Below are positions 25,056 to 34,128 of a stretch of DNA of 35,014 bases, one piece after another. This DNA is from Planctomycetota bacterium (GTDB taxonomy: Bacteria > Planctomycetota > PUPC01): assembly GCA_003553185.1 (NCBI GenBank), contig PUPC01000321.1, positions 1 through 35,014 on the forward strand. Reading direction: 5' to 3'. The position numbers and the translations under genes were made by a program. Within the stretch, counting starts at the first letter, position 1, and each line of letters opens with the position of its first letter. The notes under the pieces were generated by a model. The model was given only the letters and a program-made list of their open reading frames with translations, had not been told where the DNA came from and made no database searches.

Positions 25056-25625
25056 TTATTCCCGCGACGCGATCGTGAACACTTCCAGTGCGGCGGCGAC
25101 CTCGCCCATCGAGTCGAGGACCGGCACGAAATATTGGACGGTCGGATTGGGGTTGACCTCCATCGTCGGCAGGAAGAGGCCCCGGTCGATCAGGAGTTCG
25201 GCGCCGGGCCGGCTGTCGATGGTTTTCCAGGCCGGTTTTCCCTCGAGGAAGACGCGCTTGAGCTCGCGGGACATCTTCTGCAGTTGGTATCCGCGGTTCG
25301 GCGGCGATTTCGCCGCGTCGAACGAGCGGACCGAGCCGAAGAGGTGTGCCTCGCCGCACTCGGGCCGGTCGGGCCGGCGCCGCCACAGCGTGGTCGAGCA
25401 GGGGATGCGGCACAGTTGTTCGAGCCGCAGCAGGTGTTTTTTGATCGGCGAGCTGACGCCGGCGTCGAAGTTCAGGTCGTCGCCGGACATGAACGCCTGT
25501 GAGTCCGCCGTGTACATCTTGCGGCATTCGTCGCCCTCGATGAATAGCCGGCCGACGCGGGCGACCTCGGCCAGCGCCGCCTTCACCTCATCCAGGGTCA
25601 GCTTCTTGCTTCGTTTCGCGGTCAT
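25056..25625 (-). CDS. Hypothetical protein, possibly cache/PDC-like sensor (weak)
   Basis: Uninterrupted ORF with C-terminal ...TVQYFVPVLDSMGEVAAALEVFTIASRE resembling the end of extracytoplasmic sensor domains. Confidence 0.65.
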   Translation of the reverse strand: MTAKRSKKLTLDEVKAALAEVARVGRLFIEGDECRKMYTADSQAFMSGDDLNFDAGVSSPIKKHLLRLEQLCRIPCSTTLWRRRPDRPECGEAHLFGSVRSFDAAKSPPNRGYQLQKMSRELKRVFLEGKPAWKTIDSRPGAELLIDRGLFLPTMEVNPNPTVQYFVPVLDSMGEVAAALEVFTIASRE

Positions 25626-25684
25626 CTCTTCGCCCCTTCACTGATCGAGTTCGTCGTGTGGTCCAACGGATAACGGGGCCGATG

Positions 25685-25710
25685 CCTGCGGGCAAGCGTC
25701 CGCCCGCAGG
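25685..25710 (-). terminator. Hairpin downstream of the DUF4091 gene (possible terminator)
   Basis: CCTGCGGGC-AAGCGTCC-GCCCGCAGG, 9-bp perfect stem; no clear U-tract. Confidence 0.35.
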
Positions 25711-25720
25711 TCGGTCGGCC

Positions 25721-27508
25721 TTACTTGTGCTCCTCGGCCAAGCCCTCGGCCAGTGTTTCGACGGTCCGGAACTGGTCGGACGTGAACTTCTCCCAGCCGG
25801 CGACCGGGGGCTCCTCCGTCGCGAAGTCGGCATCGACCCAGTCCTTGGGCAGCTTGTCCTTCACGTTGTCGGGTTTCTTCAGGAGCCACGACTCGTGCGG
25901 GATGCCGAGCGCCTTGTTGACGCGCTGCTGGATCGCCCACTTGCCGCCCTTGATGTGGTCCGCCGCGACCTGCAGTTGGTCCACCATCTGGAGAGCTTGG
26001 CGCTGCACCTTCATCCGCAGCGAGGCGAACGTCTCCTCCGAGCCGAACGCATCGCCGGAGTAGAGGAACGTCGTCGCCCCCTGGTCTGGCAGCCCAAAGA
26101 CACCCTCCGGGCCGAAGCCGCCCGTCGTACACCAACGGGGCATATACCCGTCGATGTCGAGCATCCACATCTGGAGCGGGACGAAGAACGGGGCGCGCGG
26201 CGAGACCGGGATCGAGCCGCTGTTCGTGCAGGACCACACCTGCCGGCCCATCTCGTGGAGCTTGGGCAGCCAGTCGAAATGCCAGCAGATACTTCCCGTC
26301 CCGGCGATGAACACGTCGATGAACTCGTTGAGGTCCGACTTGATGTCGTGCCCGTAGGTCCACGTCGTGCCCAGCGTGTAGTCGAAGGCGACCGGCTTCG
26401 TCGTCTCGTGGTCGAAAGTTCCCTCCCACAGGGTCCGGAAGTAGCGGTGGTTGTCGTTGTCCTCGAGGAACCGGACCTCCTCGGTATCCCAGGGGAAGAA
26501 CCGATACCGCTGCTTATGGTTGGGGAACATGTCGAATCGGGTCTCGGTCCAGCCCTTCTCATTGAAATGCTCGGCCATATCGCGGCCGACCGACTCCCAT
26601 TCGGCGGCATAGCCGGGCAGCCCATGCTTCAAGAAGTTCGCCGGCCAGTGCAGGTTGAGCGGCAGGTAGAACCGCTTGACCGGCTGCGGCCCGCGCCGGG
26701 TGTTTTTGAACGCCGACCCGTCGAGATAAGGCCCCCAGTGTCGGTCCCAGTCGGACCAGTCGGTGACGTGCTTGTTCGGCCCCTCGCCTTCGAGCGGCGG
26801 GGCGAACGTGTCCGGGACATAGCCCGAATGGCCGTAGGGCAGATAGTGGAAGAACATCCGGTGGTCGTGGGCGGTGCGGAACACGCCCCGCTCGCAGCGG
26901 AGGTTCTTCTCGCTGGTCAGCCGGTCGGGATCGTCCCGCAGCTCCTGCCAGCCGTTCGATAGCACCGTCGCGTAGTTGTTCATCGACACGTCGAGGCAGC
27001 AGTCGTCGGCCAGCCGGCCCCGGGTAACCTGGAGCTCGACGGGCACGTTCGTCTTCTCGCCTCCGACGGCGACTGTCACATCGCCGGTGTAGCCGGCGGG
27101 CGTCGCGTCGGCCGGGACGAACAGGTCCACCCAGAACCCGACGTACTTCTGCCCGGTCACCCCGTTCATCTCGCGAAAGTCTGCGGTCGAGCCCTCGACG
27201 ATGTCCTGGGGCACGCAGACCTCAGGGTACCACTGGCCGTCGTACCGCTGGTACCACTCGACAAATACGTCGTACTGTGTGCTCGACAGCTTCGACTTGC
27301 CGCTCGTTCGGAGCAGCCCGCCCGACACGCTGACCGTGTCGTCCTCGGGGATCGGGCCGACCAGCAGTTGGAAGCTGGCGAACGCGTTCCGGGGAGCGGA
27401 CAGGGTCACCGGCGGCGACGCCGACGCCTGGCCGTCCCCGTCGATGGCCTTCCCCGTCACCGGATCCAGCCGGACAAACTCGTCACACCAACGCACATCC
27501 ATACTCAT
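25721..27508 (-). CDS. DUF4091 domain-containing protein (glycoside-hydrolase-like)
   Basis: ATG 27508 behind GGAGG; ...HWDRHWGPYLDGSAFK..., RFYLPLNLHWP, WGLEPK-free DUF4091-type C-terminal region GTGSICWHFDWLPKLHEMGRQVWSCTNSGSIPVSPRAPFFVPLQMWMLDIDGYMPRWCTTG. Confidence 0.75.
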   Translation of the reverse strand: MSMDVRWCDEFVRLDPVTGKAIDGDGQASASPPVTLSAPRNAFASFQLLVGPIPEDDTVSVSGGLLRTSGKSKLSSTQYDVFVEWYQRYDGQWYPEVCVPQDIVEGSTADFREMNGVTGQKYVGFWVDLFVPADATPAGYTGDVTVAVGGEKTNVPVELQVTRGRLADDCCLDVSMNNYATVLSNGWQELRDDPDRLTSEKNLRCERGVFRTAHDHRMFFHYLPYGHSGYVPDTFAPPLEGEGPNKHVTDWSDWDRHWGPYLDGSAFKNTRRGPQPVKRFYLPLNLHWPANFLKHGLPGYAAEWESVGRDMAEHFNEKGWTETRFDMFPNHKQRYRFFPWDTEEVRFLEDNDNHRYFRTLWEGTFDHETTKPVAFDYTLGTTWTYGHDIKSDLNEFIDVFIAGTGSICWHFDWLPKLHEMGRQVWSCTNSGSIPVSPRAPFFVPLQMWMLDIDGYMPRWCTTGGFGPEGVFGLPDQGATTFLYSGDAFGSEETFASLRMKVQRQALQMVDQLQVAADHIKGGKWAIQQRVNKALGIPHESWLLKKPDNVKDKLPKDWVDADFATEEPPVAGWEKFTSDQFRTVETLAEGLAEEHK

Positions 27509-27577
27509 CGATAACACCTCCGCCTGTGTGGTAGGAGCCGCAAGGGCCTATTGCCGGACGCCAACATAATGCCGAGC

Positions 27578-27606
27578 ATAATAGCCCAGCCGCCGAACCG
27601 GTGCAA
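27578..27606 (-). promoter_or_regulatory. Predicted promoter TTGCAC-N17-TATTAT for the DUF4091 gene
   Basis: Reverse strand TTGCAC 27606-27601, TATTAT 27583-27578. Confidence 0.5.
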
Positions 27607-27656
27607 GGAGCGGCTCCTTCGATTTGGCTTTCAGACAGTTCCGGCGCCGGAGACAC

Positions 27657-27685
27657 TTGCGGCGATGGGCTTTGGTCGTTAGACT
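27657..27685 (+). promoter_or_regulatory. Candidate promoter TTGCGG-N17-TAGACT for the deacetylase-ligase pair
   Basis: TTGCGG 27657-27662, TAGACT 27680-27685. Confidence 0.35.
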
Positions 27686-27736
27686 TCCTGTTGGCGTCGC
27701 CGCACAATTGATCTCCCGGTATCGCGAGGGGCAACC

Positions 27737-28897
27737 GTGGCAGACCGTCCGCACAACAAAGCCCTGGTCCATTCGCCGGAGCTGGATTCGCTCGGCTATC
27801 CGGACTCGATCCCGTTCGACACCAGTCGGGCGGGCAAGGCAATCGCCGCACTCGACCGGATGGGGCTGCTCGACGGACCGGACCGATCCGTCGTCGCACC
27901 CGAGCCCGCGCCGCTCGACATGATCGAGCGGTTTCACACCCGGCGCTATCTCGACGCACTCCGGCGCGCGGCAGAAGGCGAGCACAACCTCGATTTCCTC
28001 GCCATGGGCATCGGGACCCCCGACTGCCCCGTGTTCCCCGAGATGTTCAGCTACCCCCGCCTCGCCTGCGGGGCGACGCTGAAGGCGGCGGACCTGCTCG
28101 CCTCGGGCGAGGCGGGCATCGCCTTCAACCCGTCGGGCGGCTACCACCACGCCGACCCCGAGCGGGCGGCCGGCTTCTGCTACATCAACGACGTCGCCAT
28201 CGGCTCACTCGTCCTGAGCGAACAGGTCGATCGGCTGATGGTCATCGACGTGGACGTCCACCATGGCGACGGGGTGGAGCGAGCGTTCTACAGCCGGTCC
28301 GACGTGATGACCATCTCCTTCCACGAGTCGGGCCGCTTCCTCTTCCCCGGCACCGGCTTCGAGGATGACATCGGCGAGGGCGAGGGCCGGGGCTACGCGG
28401 TCAACGTCCCCCTCCCGCCCGGCACCTACGACGCGGTTTACCTGCGGGCGTTCGATGCCGTCGCCGTGCCCCTGATCCGGGCCTACCGGCCGGACATCAT
28501 CGTGCTCGAAGTGGGGATGGACGCCCTGTCGGGCGACCCGCTCGCCCACCTTTCGCTGACCAACAACGCCTACTGCTCGGTCATCCGGCGGGTGATGGCG
28601 GCCGACCGGCCGCTGCTGGCCACCGGGGGCGGCGGCTACCACGTCGAGAACACGGCCCGCGGCTGGGCGCTCGCCTGGGCGGTGCTCTGTGGGGCGGACG
28701 AAGACGAGGGCTCCCAGGCCGGGCTGGGCGGGGTGATGATCGAGACGACCGACTGGGCGGGCGGGCTGCGCGACCGGCGGCTCCCCCCGACCGACCGACA
28801 GCGTCGGACTGTGGACCCCAAGGTGGATGCGACCATCCGCAAGGTCCGGGCGAACGTGTTCCCATACCACAACCTGGACGAGACCCATGAGGCTTGA
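27737..28897 (+). CDS. Histone deacetylase / AcuC family protein
   Basis: FNPSGGYHHADPERAAGFCYINDVAIG, VIDVDVHHGDGVERAFYSRSDVMTISFHESGRFLFPGTG, LEVGMDALSGDPLAHLSLTN, LATGGGGYH. Confidence 0.93.
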   Translation: MADRPHNKALVHSPELDSLGYPDSIPFDTSRAGKAIAALDRMGLLDGPDRSVVAPEPAPLDMIERFHTRRYLDALRRAAEGEHNLDFLAMGIGTPDCPVFPEMFSYPRLACGATLKAADLLASGEAGIAFNPSGGYHHADPERAAGFCYINDVAIGSLVLSEQVDRLMVIDVDVHHGDGVERAFYSRSDVMTISFHESGRFLFPGTGFEDDIGEGEGRGYAVNVPLPPGTYDAVYLRAFDAVAVPLIRAYRPDIIVLEVGMDALSGDPLAHLSLTNNAYCSVIRRVMAADRPLLATGGGGYHVENTARGWALAWAVLCGADEDEGSQAGLGGVMIETTDWAGGLRDRRLPPTDRQRRTVDPKVDATIRKVRANVFPYHNLDETHEA

Positions 28898-30986
28898 GGG
28901 CTTTTTCAAACCTGATTCCGTGGCCGTGGTGGGCGCCTCGCGGCAGCCCGGCAAAGTCGGCCATGCCATCCTCACCGCACTGATCGAGGGCGGGTTCGAG
29001 GGCGATATCTACCCCGTCAACCCGAACGCCGACGAGGTCGCCGGACTCAAGGCGTACCCCGACGTGAAATCCATCGAGACGACGCCCGAACTGGTCGTCG
29101 TCGCCGTCCCGGCAAAAGCCGTCCAGGCGGTCATCAAGGATTGCGCCGCCGCCGGGGCGAAATCGGTGGTCGTCGTCAGCTCTGGGTTCCGCGAGACCGG
29201 CAGTCGAGGCCGCGAGCTCGAGCAGACGGTCATCCGGGCGGCCCAGCGGGCCGACGTCCGGGTGCTCGGCCCCAACTGCCTGGGGCTGATGGTCCCCGGG
29301 CGCAAGCTGAACGCGTCGTTCGCCGGCGACATCCCCCAACCGGGCGGGATCGGCTACTTCTCGCAGTCCGGCTCGCTGCTCGCCGCGATCCTCGACATGG
29401 CAAAGGCCGAGGACATCGGGTTCAGCCGGCTGGTCAGCATCGGGAACAAGGCCGACATCGACGAAAACGAGATCATCCGCGCATATGGCGAGGACGACGA
29501 GACGAAGGTCATCGCCGGGTACTTGGAAGACCTGAAGGACGGGCAACTGTTCCTCCGCGAGGCGGAACAGATGTCGCGCGAAAAGCCCATCCTCCTGGTC
29601 AAGTCGGGCGATACGGGGGCCGGCGCCCTGGCCGCGTCCTCACACACCGGGGCACTCGCGATGGAGGCGGCGGAGCAGGTCGTCTTCGAGCGGGCGGGCA
29701 TCATCCGCTGCCACTCGATCAAGGCACAGTTCGATTACGCCCGGGCATTGGCCACCCAGCCCCTGCCCGAGGCCCCGACCGTCGCCGTAGTCGCCAACGG
29801 CGGCGGCCCCAGCATCCTGGCCGCCGACGCCATCGAGAGCGAGGGACTGACCCTCGCCGAGCTCGACGAGGAGACCGTCGAGAAACTGAAAGACGTGCTC
29901 CCGCCGAACGCGGGCATCCGCAACCCGATCGACGTGCTGGGCGACGCCCGAGCCCGGCGGTTCGAAGAGACGCTCCGCGCCGCCCTGGAGAGCGACGGCA
30001 TTGCAGTCGGCCTGGTCATGCTCACCCCGCACGCCACCGCCGAGGTCGAGCGGACGGCCGAGGCGACCGTGGCCGTCGCCCGCGAGTTGGGCAAGCCGGT
30101 CCTCGCCTGCTTCTTGGGCGGAGATTCCGTCGCCGAGGGCATTCGCGTGCTCCGTCGGGGCGGCATCCCCTGCTACGACTCGCCCGAGGCGGCCGTCCGC
30201 ACGATCAAGGTGATGAGCGACTACGCCCGGTGGCGACAGCGGCCGAAGCGAGTGGTCAAACTGTTCCCGGTCAACCGGCGCAAGGTCGAGCAGGTGATCG
30301 AACGGAAGCAGCGGGAGGGCGAGACCGAGATCGGCGAGATGGACGCCAAGGACATCCTCGACGCCTACGGGTTCGTGATCCCACGGGGGTCGGTCGCCAC
30401 CACCGCCGATCAGGCGGCAAACATTGCCAGCCAGATCGGCTATCCGGTCGTCCTCAAAATCTGGTCGCCGGACATCCTCAACAAGAGCGAGGTGGGCGGG
30501 ATTCGGGTCGGCCTGACCTCCCCCCAGGAGATCAAGGACGCCTTCGACCTGATGATGTATCGCATCCCCAAGCAGGCGCCGGACGCCGATATCCTCGGGG
30601 TGCTCGTCGAGGAAATGTGCACCCGCGGGCAGGAGCTGATGCTGGGGATGGCACGCGACCCGCGGTACGGCCCGCTGATGATGTTCGGCCAGGGCGGGGT
30701 GCTCGTCGAGGTCATGCGCGACGTCGCGTTCTACCTCGCCCCGATCACCGCCGACGAGGCCCGCGAGATGCTGCGATCCACCCGCACCTACCGCCTGCTG
30801 CAGGGTGAGGGAGACCGACCGGGGGTGGACATCGACGCCGTCGCCGAGGACCTGCAGCGGCTCTCCCAACTGGTCACCGAGTTCGGCCAGATCGAGCGGA
30901 TGGAGATCAACCCGTACGTGGTCGGCCCGCGCGGGACCCGCCCCGTCGCCGTCGATGCCCACATCTCGATCAAGAAGGCGGACTGA
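28887..30986 (+). CDS. Acetate--CoA ligase (ADP-forming) family protein, fused alpha/beta
   Basis: SVAVVGASRQPGKVGHAIL, VLGPNCLGLMVPG, GIGYFSQSGSLLAAIL, AASSHTGALAM, C-terminal ATP-grasp VLKIWSPDILNKSEVGGIRVGL...MCTRGQELMLGMARDPRYGPLMMFGQGGVLVEV. Confidence 0.93.
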   Translation: MRLEGFFKPDSVAVVGASRQPGKVGHAILTALIEGGFEGDIYPVNPNADEVAGLKAYPDVKSIETTPELVVVAVPAKAVQAVIKDCAAAGAKSVVVVSSGFRETGSRGRELEQTVIRAAQRADVRVLGPNCLGLMVPGRKLNASFAGDIPQPGGIGYFSQSGSLLAAILDMAKAEDIGFSRLVSIGNKADIDENEIIRAYGEDDETKVIAGYLEDLKDGQLFLREAEQMSREKPILLVKSGDTGAGALAASSHTGALAMEAAEQVVFERAGIIRCHSIKAQFDYARALATQPLPEAPTVAVVANGGGPSILAADAIESEGLTLAELDEETVEKLKDVLPPNAGIRNPIDVLGDARARRFEETLRAALESDGIAVGLVMLTPHATAEVERTAEATVAVARELGKPVLACFLGGDSVAEGIRVLRRGGIPCYDSPEAAVRTIKVMSDYARWRQRPKRVVKLFPVNRRKVEQVIERKQREGETEIGEMDAKDILDAYGFVIPRGSVATTADQAANIASQIGYPVVLKIWSPDILNKSEVGGIRVGLTSPQEIKDAFDLMMYRIPKQAPDADILGVLVEEMCTRGQELMLGMARDPRYGPLMMFGQGGVLVEVMRDVAFYLAPITADEAREMLRSTRTYRLLQGEGDRPGVDIDAVAEDLQRLSQLVTEFGQIERMEINPYVVGPRGTRPVAVDAHISIKKAD

Positions 30987-31003
30987 CCCCGGCCGATCCC
31001 CGG

Positions 31004-32275
31004 TCAGTACCGGGCGGCGAGCTCCCGGGCGATGTCCGTCCAGATGGTAAACCGCTCGGGCCGATTCTCGCAGGTGTGGGTGTCTTTCAGGACCATCTCG
31101 AACACGCAGTCGCTGCCCACCTCGAGTGCCTGCTCCAGGTAGGAGCGGATGGCGTCCGGGCTGAAATCGCCGACCAGGTAGCCGGGGTGCGGCTTCCACG
31201 ACAGGATGTACCGGTCGCCCAGCCGCTCGGCGCACCGCTCGAGGTCGGCGAACGGCGAGATCGAGATGCGGCGGATGTTGGGGATGGCCAGCACGTGATC
31301 CAGCTTATGGGTCAGGTCCTCGCAGCAGCCGTAGGCGTTCAGGCCGAACGGCTCGAGCAGCCGCCGCTCGTACCGCAGCGCGAACTCCTCGTGCATCTCG
31401 GGCGAGACGAGGGCGAGTTCCTGCGCCTCGGCGAAGCCCCACATATCGCAGGGCCGCACGTGCTCGCCGTCGAAATCGTCCTGTGGCAGCTCGTCGGTGT
31501 AGCCCAGCCCGCCCGAGCCGCTGTACGTCGAATCGTTGTTCAAATCGAGCAGGCCCAAATCGATGTACTGGTCGAGCACGCCCCGATAGCCCGCCTCGAG
31601 GACGGCCATCGCATCGTGAACGAACCCCGGGTCCGAGGCCATGTCCATCATCAGGTTGCCGAGATCGCGCCGGGCGCTCAGCAGCCGCATCGGATGGAAT
31701 GACACATAACTGACCCCCTTGAGCCGCACGTCTAGGATGTCCCCGAACAGGTCCTCGGCCTCCGCCAGGGCCAATTCGGTCGCCTCCCGGTCGTACTCGA
31801 TCTGAGGCGAACGCAGCTTCTTCAGGTCGGCGGGGGTATTGATGACCGGATCGAACTTGCGAGAGCCGGTCGGATCGTCGCTGTATATCCACTTCGGCTC
31901 GAGGCCCCAGCCGGAGTTGTGGATGACCTTGCGCACGTTCCACTCGTTCTCGACCGGCTTGTCATCGTGCAGGTTCTCGAAGAAGTAGATACGGCGGCGG
32001 AGCTCGAACTCCATCTCCCGCGCCCGCTCGTTTTCGCATTCGAGGACGCTCTTCGGCAACAGCTCGCGGGTCCCGCCCTCGGGGAACACCAGGACCAGCG
32101 GGCGTGTGCGGTCCAGTCCATTGTGGCGATACCAGAGCCGGCGGCGCTCGGCTTGGACGGGCAGGGCGGCGATATCGGCGACGCGCCCGGCCAGGTCGCG
32201 AAGGCGGAGCCGGTCCTCCCCGCCGATCGGCGGCTCGATGACGCTCTCGTCGGACGGGTTCGTTCTGCTCATCAT
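31004..32275 (-). CDS. Uroporphyrinogen decarboxylase (URO-D) superfamily protein
   Basis: RLWYRHNGLDRTRPLVLVFPEGG..., CDMWGFAEAQELALVSPEMHEEFALRYERRLLEPFGLNAYGCCEDLTHKLDHVLAIPNIRRISISPFADLE, ILSWKPHP. ATG 32275 overlaps the upstream stop (ATGA). Confidence 0.8.
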   Translation of the reverse strand: MMSRTNPSDESVIEPPIGGEDRLRLRDLAGRVADIAALPVQAERRRLWYRHNGLDRTRPLVLVFPEGGTRELLPKSVLECENERAREMEFELRRRIYFFENLHDDKPVENEWNVRKVIHNSGWGLEPKWIYSDDPTGSRKFDPVINTPADLKKLRSPQIEYDREATELALAEAEDLFGDILDVRLKGVSYVSFHPMRLLSARRDLGNLMMDMASDPGFVHDAMAVLEAGYRGVLDQYIDLGLLDLNNDSTYSGSGGLGYTDELPQDDFDGEHVRPCDMWGFAEAQELALVSPEMHEEFALRYERRLLEPFGLNAYGCCEDLTHKLDHVLAIPNIRRISISPFADLERCAERLGDRYILSWKPHPGYLVGDFSPDAIRSYLEQALEVGSDCVFEMVLKDTHTCENRPERFTIWTDIARELAARY

Positions 32276-33009
32276 TTGCACTCCATTCTCAGCACGGCGT
32301 GTAGAGGGAAGTGGTCGCTCAGGTAGTCCTTGCCGGGCACATCGGCCCGCATCTCCGGCCGGGTCGCCACGTCGTAAGCGGCCACCCGCCCGGCCACGGG
32401 TTCCCGCACCCAGATCTGGTCGTTCCGGCGGCCTGCCGGGGTGGTGGTCAGTTCGAGGCGGCCAGTGATGGCGGCGACATCGGAGTAGCCGCGCTCACCG
32501 AGGAGTTGGGTGATCGGCCCGCCCGGCTGTTCGTTGAAGTCGCCCGCCACGATGTCCGGCTCGCCACGATCGAGCACCTCGGCCATCTCGGCCATCCGGC
32601 GACGGGGTGATTCGACCTTGCCCAGGTGCCGGTTCGAGGGGAGGTGGACGTTGGCGACCGTCAGCGGCCCTGCGGCGGTCGGCACCTCGACGACCTGCCA
32701 CATCCGCTCGGGCGGCTCGGCGGCCGAGCGCGAGTCGAGGACCGGCCGGCCGCGACGCCACAGCACCACGCCGCCGTACTGGGGCAGCCCGCCGCCCGGG
32801 CAATAACAGCCCTCGAGCCCGACCTCGTCCGCCAGGTCGCGAAAGACCGCCTCGGCCTGGACCTCCTGGAGACAGAGCACGTCGGGGGCGAGCCGCCGAT
32901 AGTACCGAACCAGCCCGGCGAACACCTCCGGACTCGGCGGCCCGGGCTCCGCCGACGGAAACGGGCAGCCCTGGAACCAGAACACGTTTTGACAGGCGAC
33001 CTTCAGCAT
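32272..33009 (-). CDS. Endonuclease/exonuclease/phosphatase family protein
   Basis: MLKVACQNVFWFQG, APDVLCLQEVQ, VANVHLPSNR, DIVAGDFNEQPGGP, RNDQIWVRE, YLSDHFPLHAVL. Confidence 0.92.
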   Translation of the reverse strand: MLKVACQNVFWFQGCPFPSAEPGPPSPEVFAGLVRYYRRLAPDVLCLQEVQAEAVFRDLADEVGLEGCYCPGGGLPQYGGVVLWRRGRPVLDSRSAAEPPERMWQVVEVPTAAGPLTVANVHLPSNRHLGKVESPRRRMAEMAEVLDRGEPDIVAGDFNEQPGGPITQLLGERGYSDVAAITGRLELTTTPAGRRNDQIWVREPVAGRVAAYDVATRPEMRADVPGKDYLSDHFPLHAVLRMECK

Positions 33010-33018
33010 CACGGGGAC

Positions 33019-33047
33019 AGTATATAGCGAGTCGTTCGGGATGACAA
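33019..33047 (-). promoter_or_regulatory. Predicted promoter TTGTCA-N17-TATACT immediately upstream of the EEP gene
   Basis: Reverse strand TTGTCA 33047-33042, TATACT 33024-33019; only 9 nt between -10 and ATG 33009. Confidence 0.6.
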
Positions 33048-33072
33048 TCCGGCGGGCGCGGGCGGGACCGGC

Positions 33073-33101
33073 TTGACAATGCCGGGCGGGGCGGCTACTA
33101 T
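33073..33101 (+). promoter_or_regulatory. Predicted promoter TTGACA-N17-TACTAT for ribH-nusB
   Basis: TTGACA 33073-33078, TACTAT 33096-33101. Confidence 0.65.
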
Positions 33102-33133
33102 CACGCGGTAGCTCGAAATCAGAGGAGGCGGCT

Positions 33134-33598
33134 ATGCCGAACGTAAAACAGGGCGATCTGAACGCGGCGGAGAAGACCTTCGCCATCGTAATCAGCCGGT
33201 TCAACGAATTCATCACGGGCAAGCTGCTCGACGGGGCGCTGGACTGCCTCACACGGCACGGCGCATCCGACGACGACATCGACGTGTGCTGGGTGCCCGG
33301 CTCCTTCGAGGTCCCGATGGTCGCCCGCCGAGTCGCGGCCAGCGGCAAGTACAACGCGGTCCTCTGCCTGGGGGCGGTGATCCGGGGGCAGACCCCGCAT
33401 TTCGACTACGTGGCGGCCGAGGTGTCGAAGGGCGTGGCCCAGGTCGGGCTCGAAGCGAATTGCCCGGTCACGTTCGGCGTGCTCACCACAGACACCATCG
33501 AGCAGGCAATAGAGCGAGCGGGAACGAAGGCGGGCAACAAGGGGGCGGACGCCGCCCTCGCCGCGATAGAACTCGCCGATCTTCTGGATAAGCTGTGA
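33134..33598 (+). CDS. ribH: 6,7-dimethyl-8-ribityllumazine synthase
   Basis: [113 protein letters not shown]. Confidence 0.97.
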   Translation: MPNVKQGDLNAAEKTFAIVISRFNEFITGKLLDGALDCLTRHGASDDDIDVCWVPGSFEVPMVARRVAASGKYNAVLCLGAVIRGQTPHFDYVAAEVSKGVAQVGLEANCPVTFGVLTTDTIEQAIERAGTKAGNKGADAALAAIELADLLDKL

Positions 33599-33607
33599 CC
33601 CCGCACG

Positions 33608-34063
33608 ATGATTGACAACCCGAACCCCGCCGAACTCCTGCCAGAGCAGAAGGCCGTGCGCCGTCGGTCCCGGGCGCGGGAACTCGCCCTGCAGGCCCTC
33701 TATCTCATCGACGTGCGTGGACCGGACGCCCGCGACGAGGTCGCCCTATACCTCCATGCCCAGACCGACGACCCGGAGACCCGGGAGTTTGCCACGGAGC
33801 TGGTCGAGGGCGTCTCGCGGCAGCGAGAACAGATCGACGAACGGATCGCCGCGATCGCACAGAACTGGCAGATCCACCGAATGGCCGTGGTGGACAGGAA
33901 CATCCTGCGGATCGGGACCTTCGAGCTGACCGCACTGGCCGATATCCCGCCCAAGGTCTCGATCAACGAGGCGATCGAGCTCGCCAAACGATACAGCACT
34001 GCCGACTCGGGCGCGTTCGTCAACGGAATCCTGGACAAAATCCGGGCCGAACAGGACCGGTGA
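33608..34063 (+). CDS. nusB: Transcription antitermination factor NusB
   Basis: RRRSRARELALQALYLIDV...IAAIAQNWQIHRMAVVDRNILRIGTFELTALADIPPKVSINEAIELAKRYSTADSGAFVNGILDKI. Confidence 0.95.
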   Translation: MIDNPNPAELLPEQKAVRRRSRARELALQALYLIDVRGPDARDEVALYLHAQTDDPETREFATELVEGVSRQREQIDERIAAIAQNWQIHRMAVVDRNILRIGTFELTALADIPPKVSINEAIELAKRYSTADSGAFVNGILDKIRAEQDR

Positions 34064-34128
34064 CGAACGTCAAGTTGGTATCCCATGTCCCGCGGGACCA
34101 TTCATCCTGACCGAGTGAAGGAGAGCCG

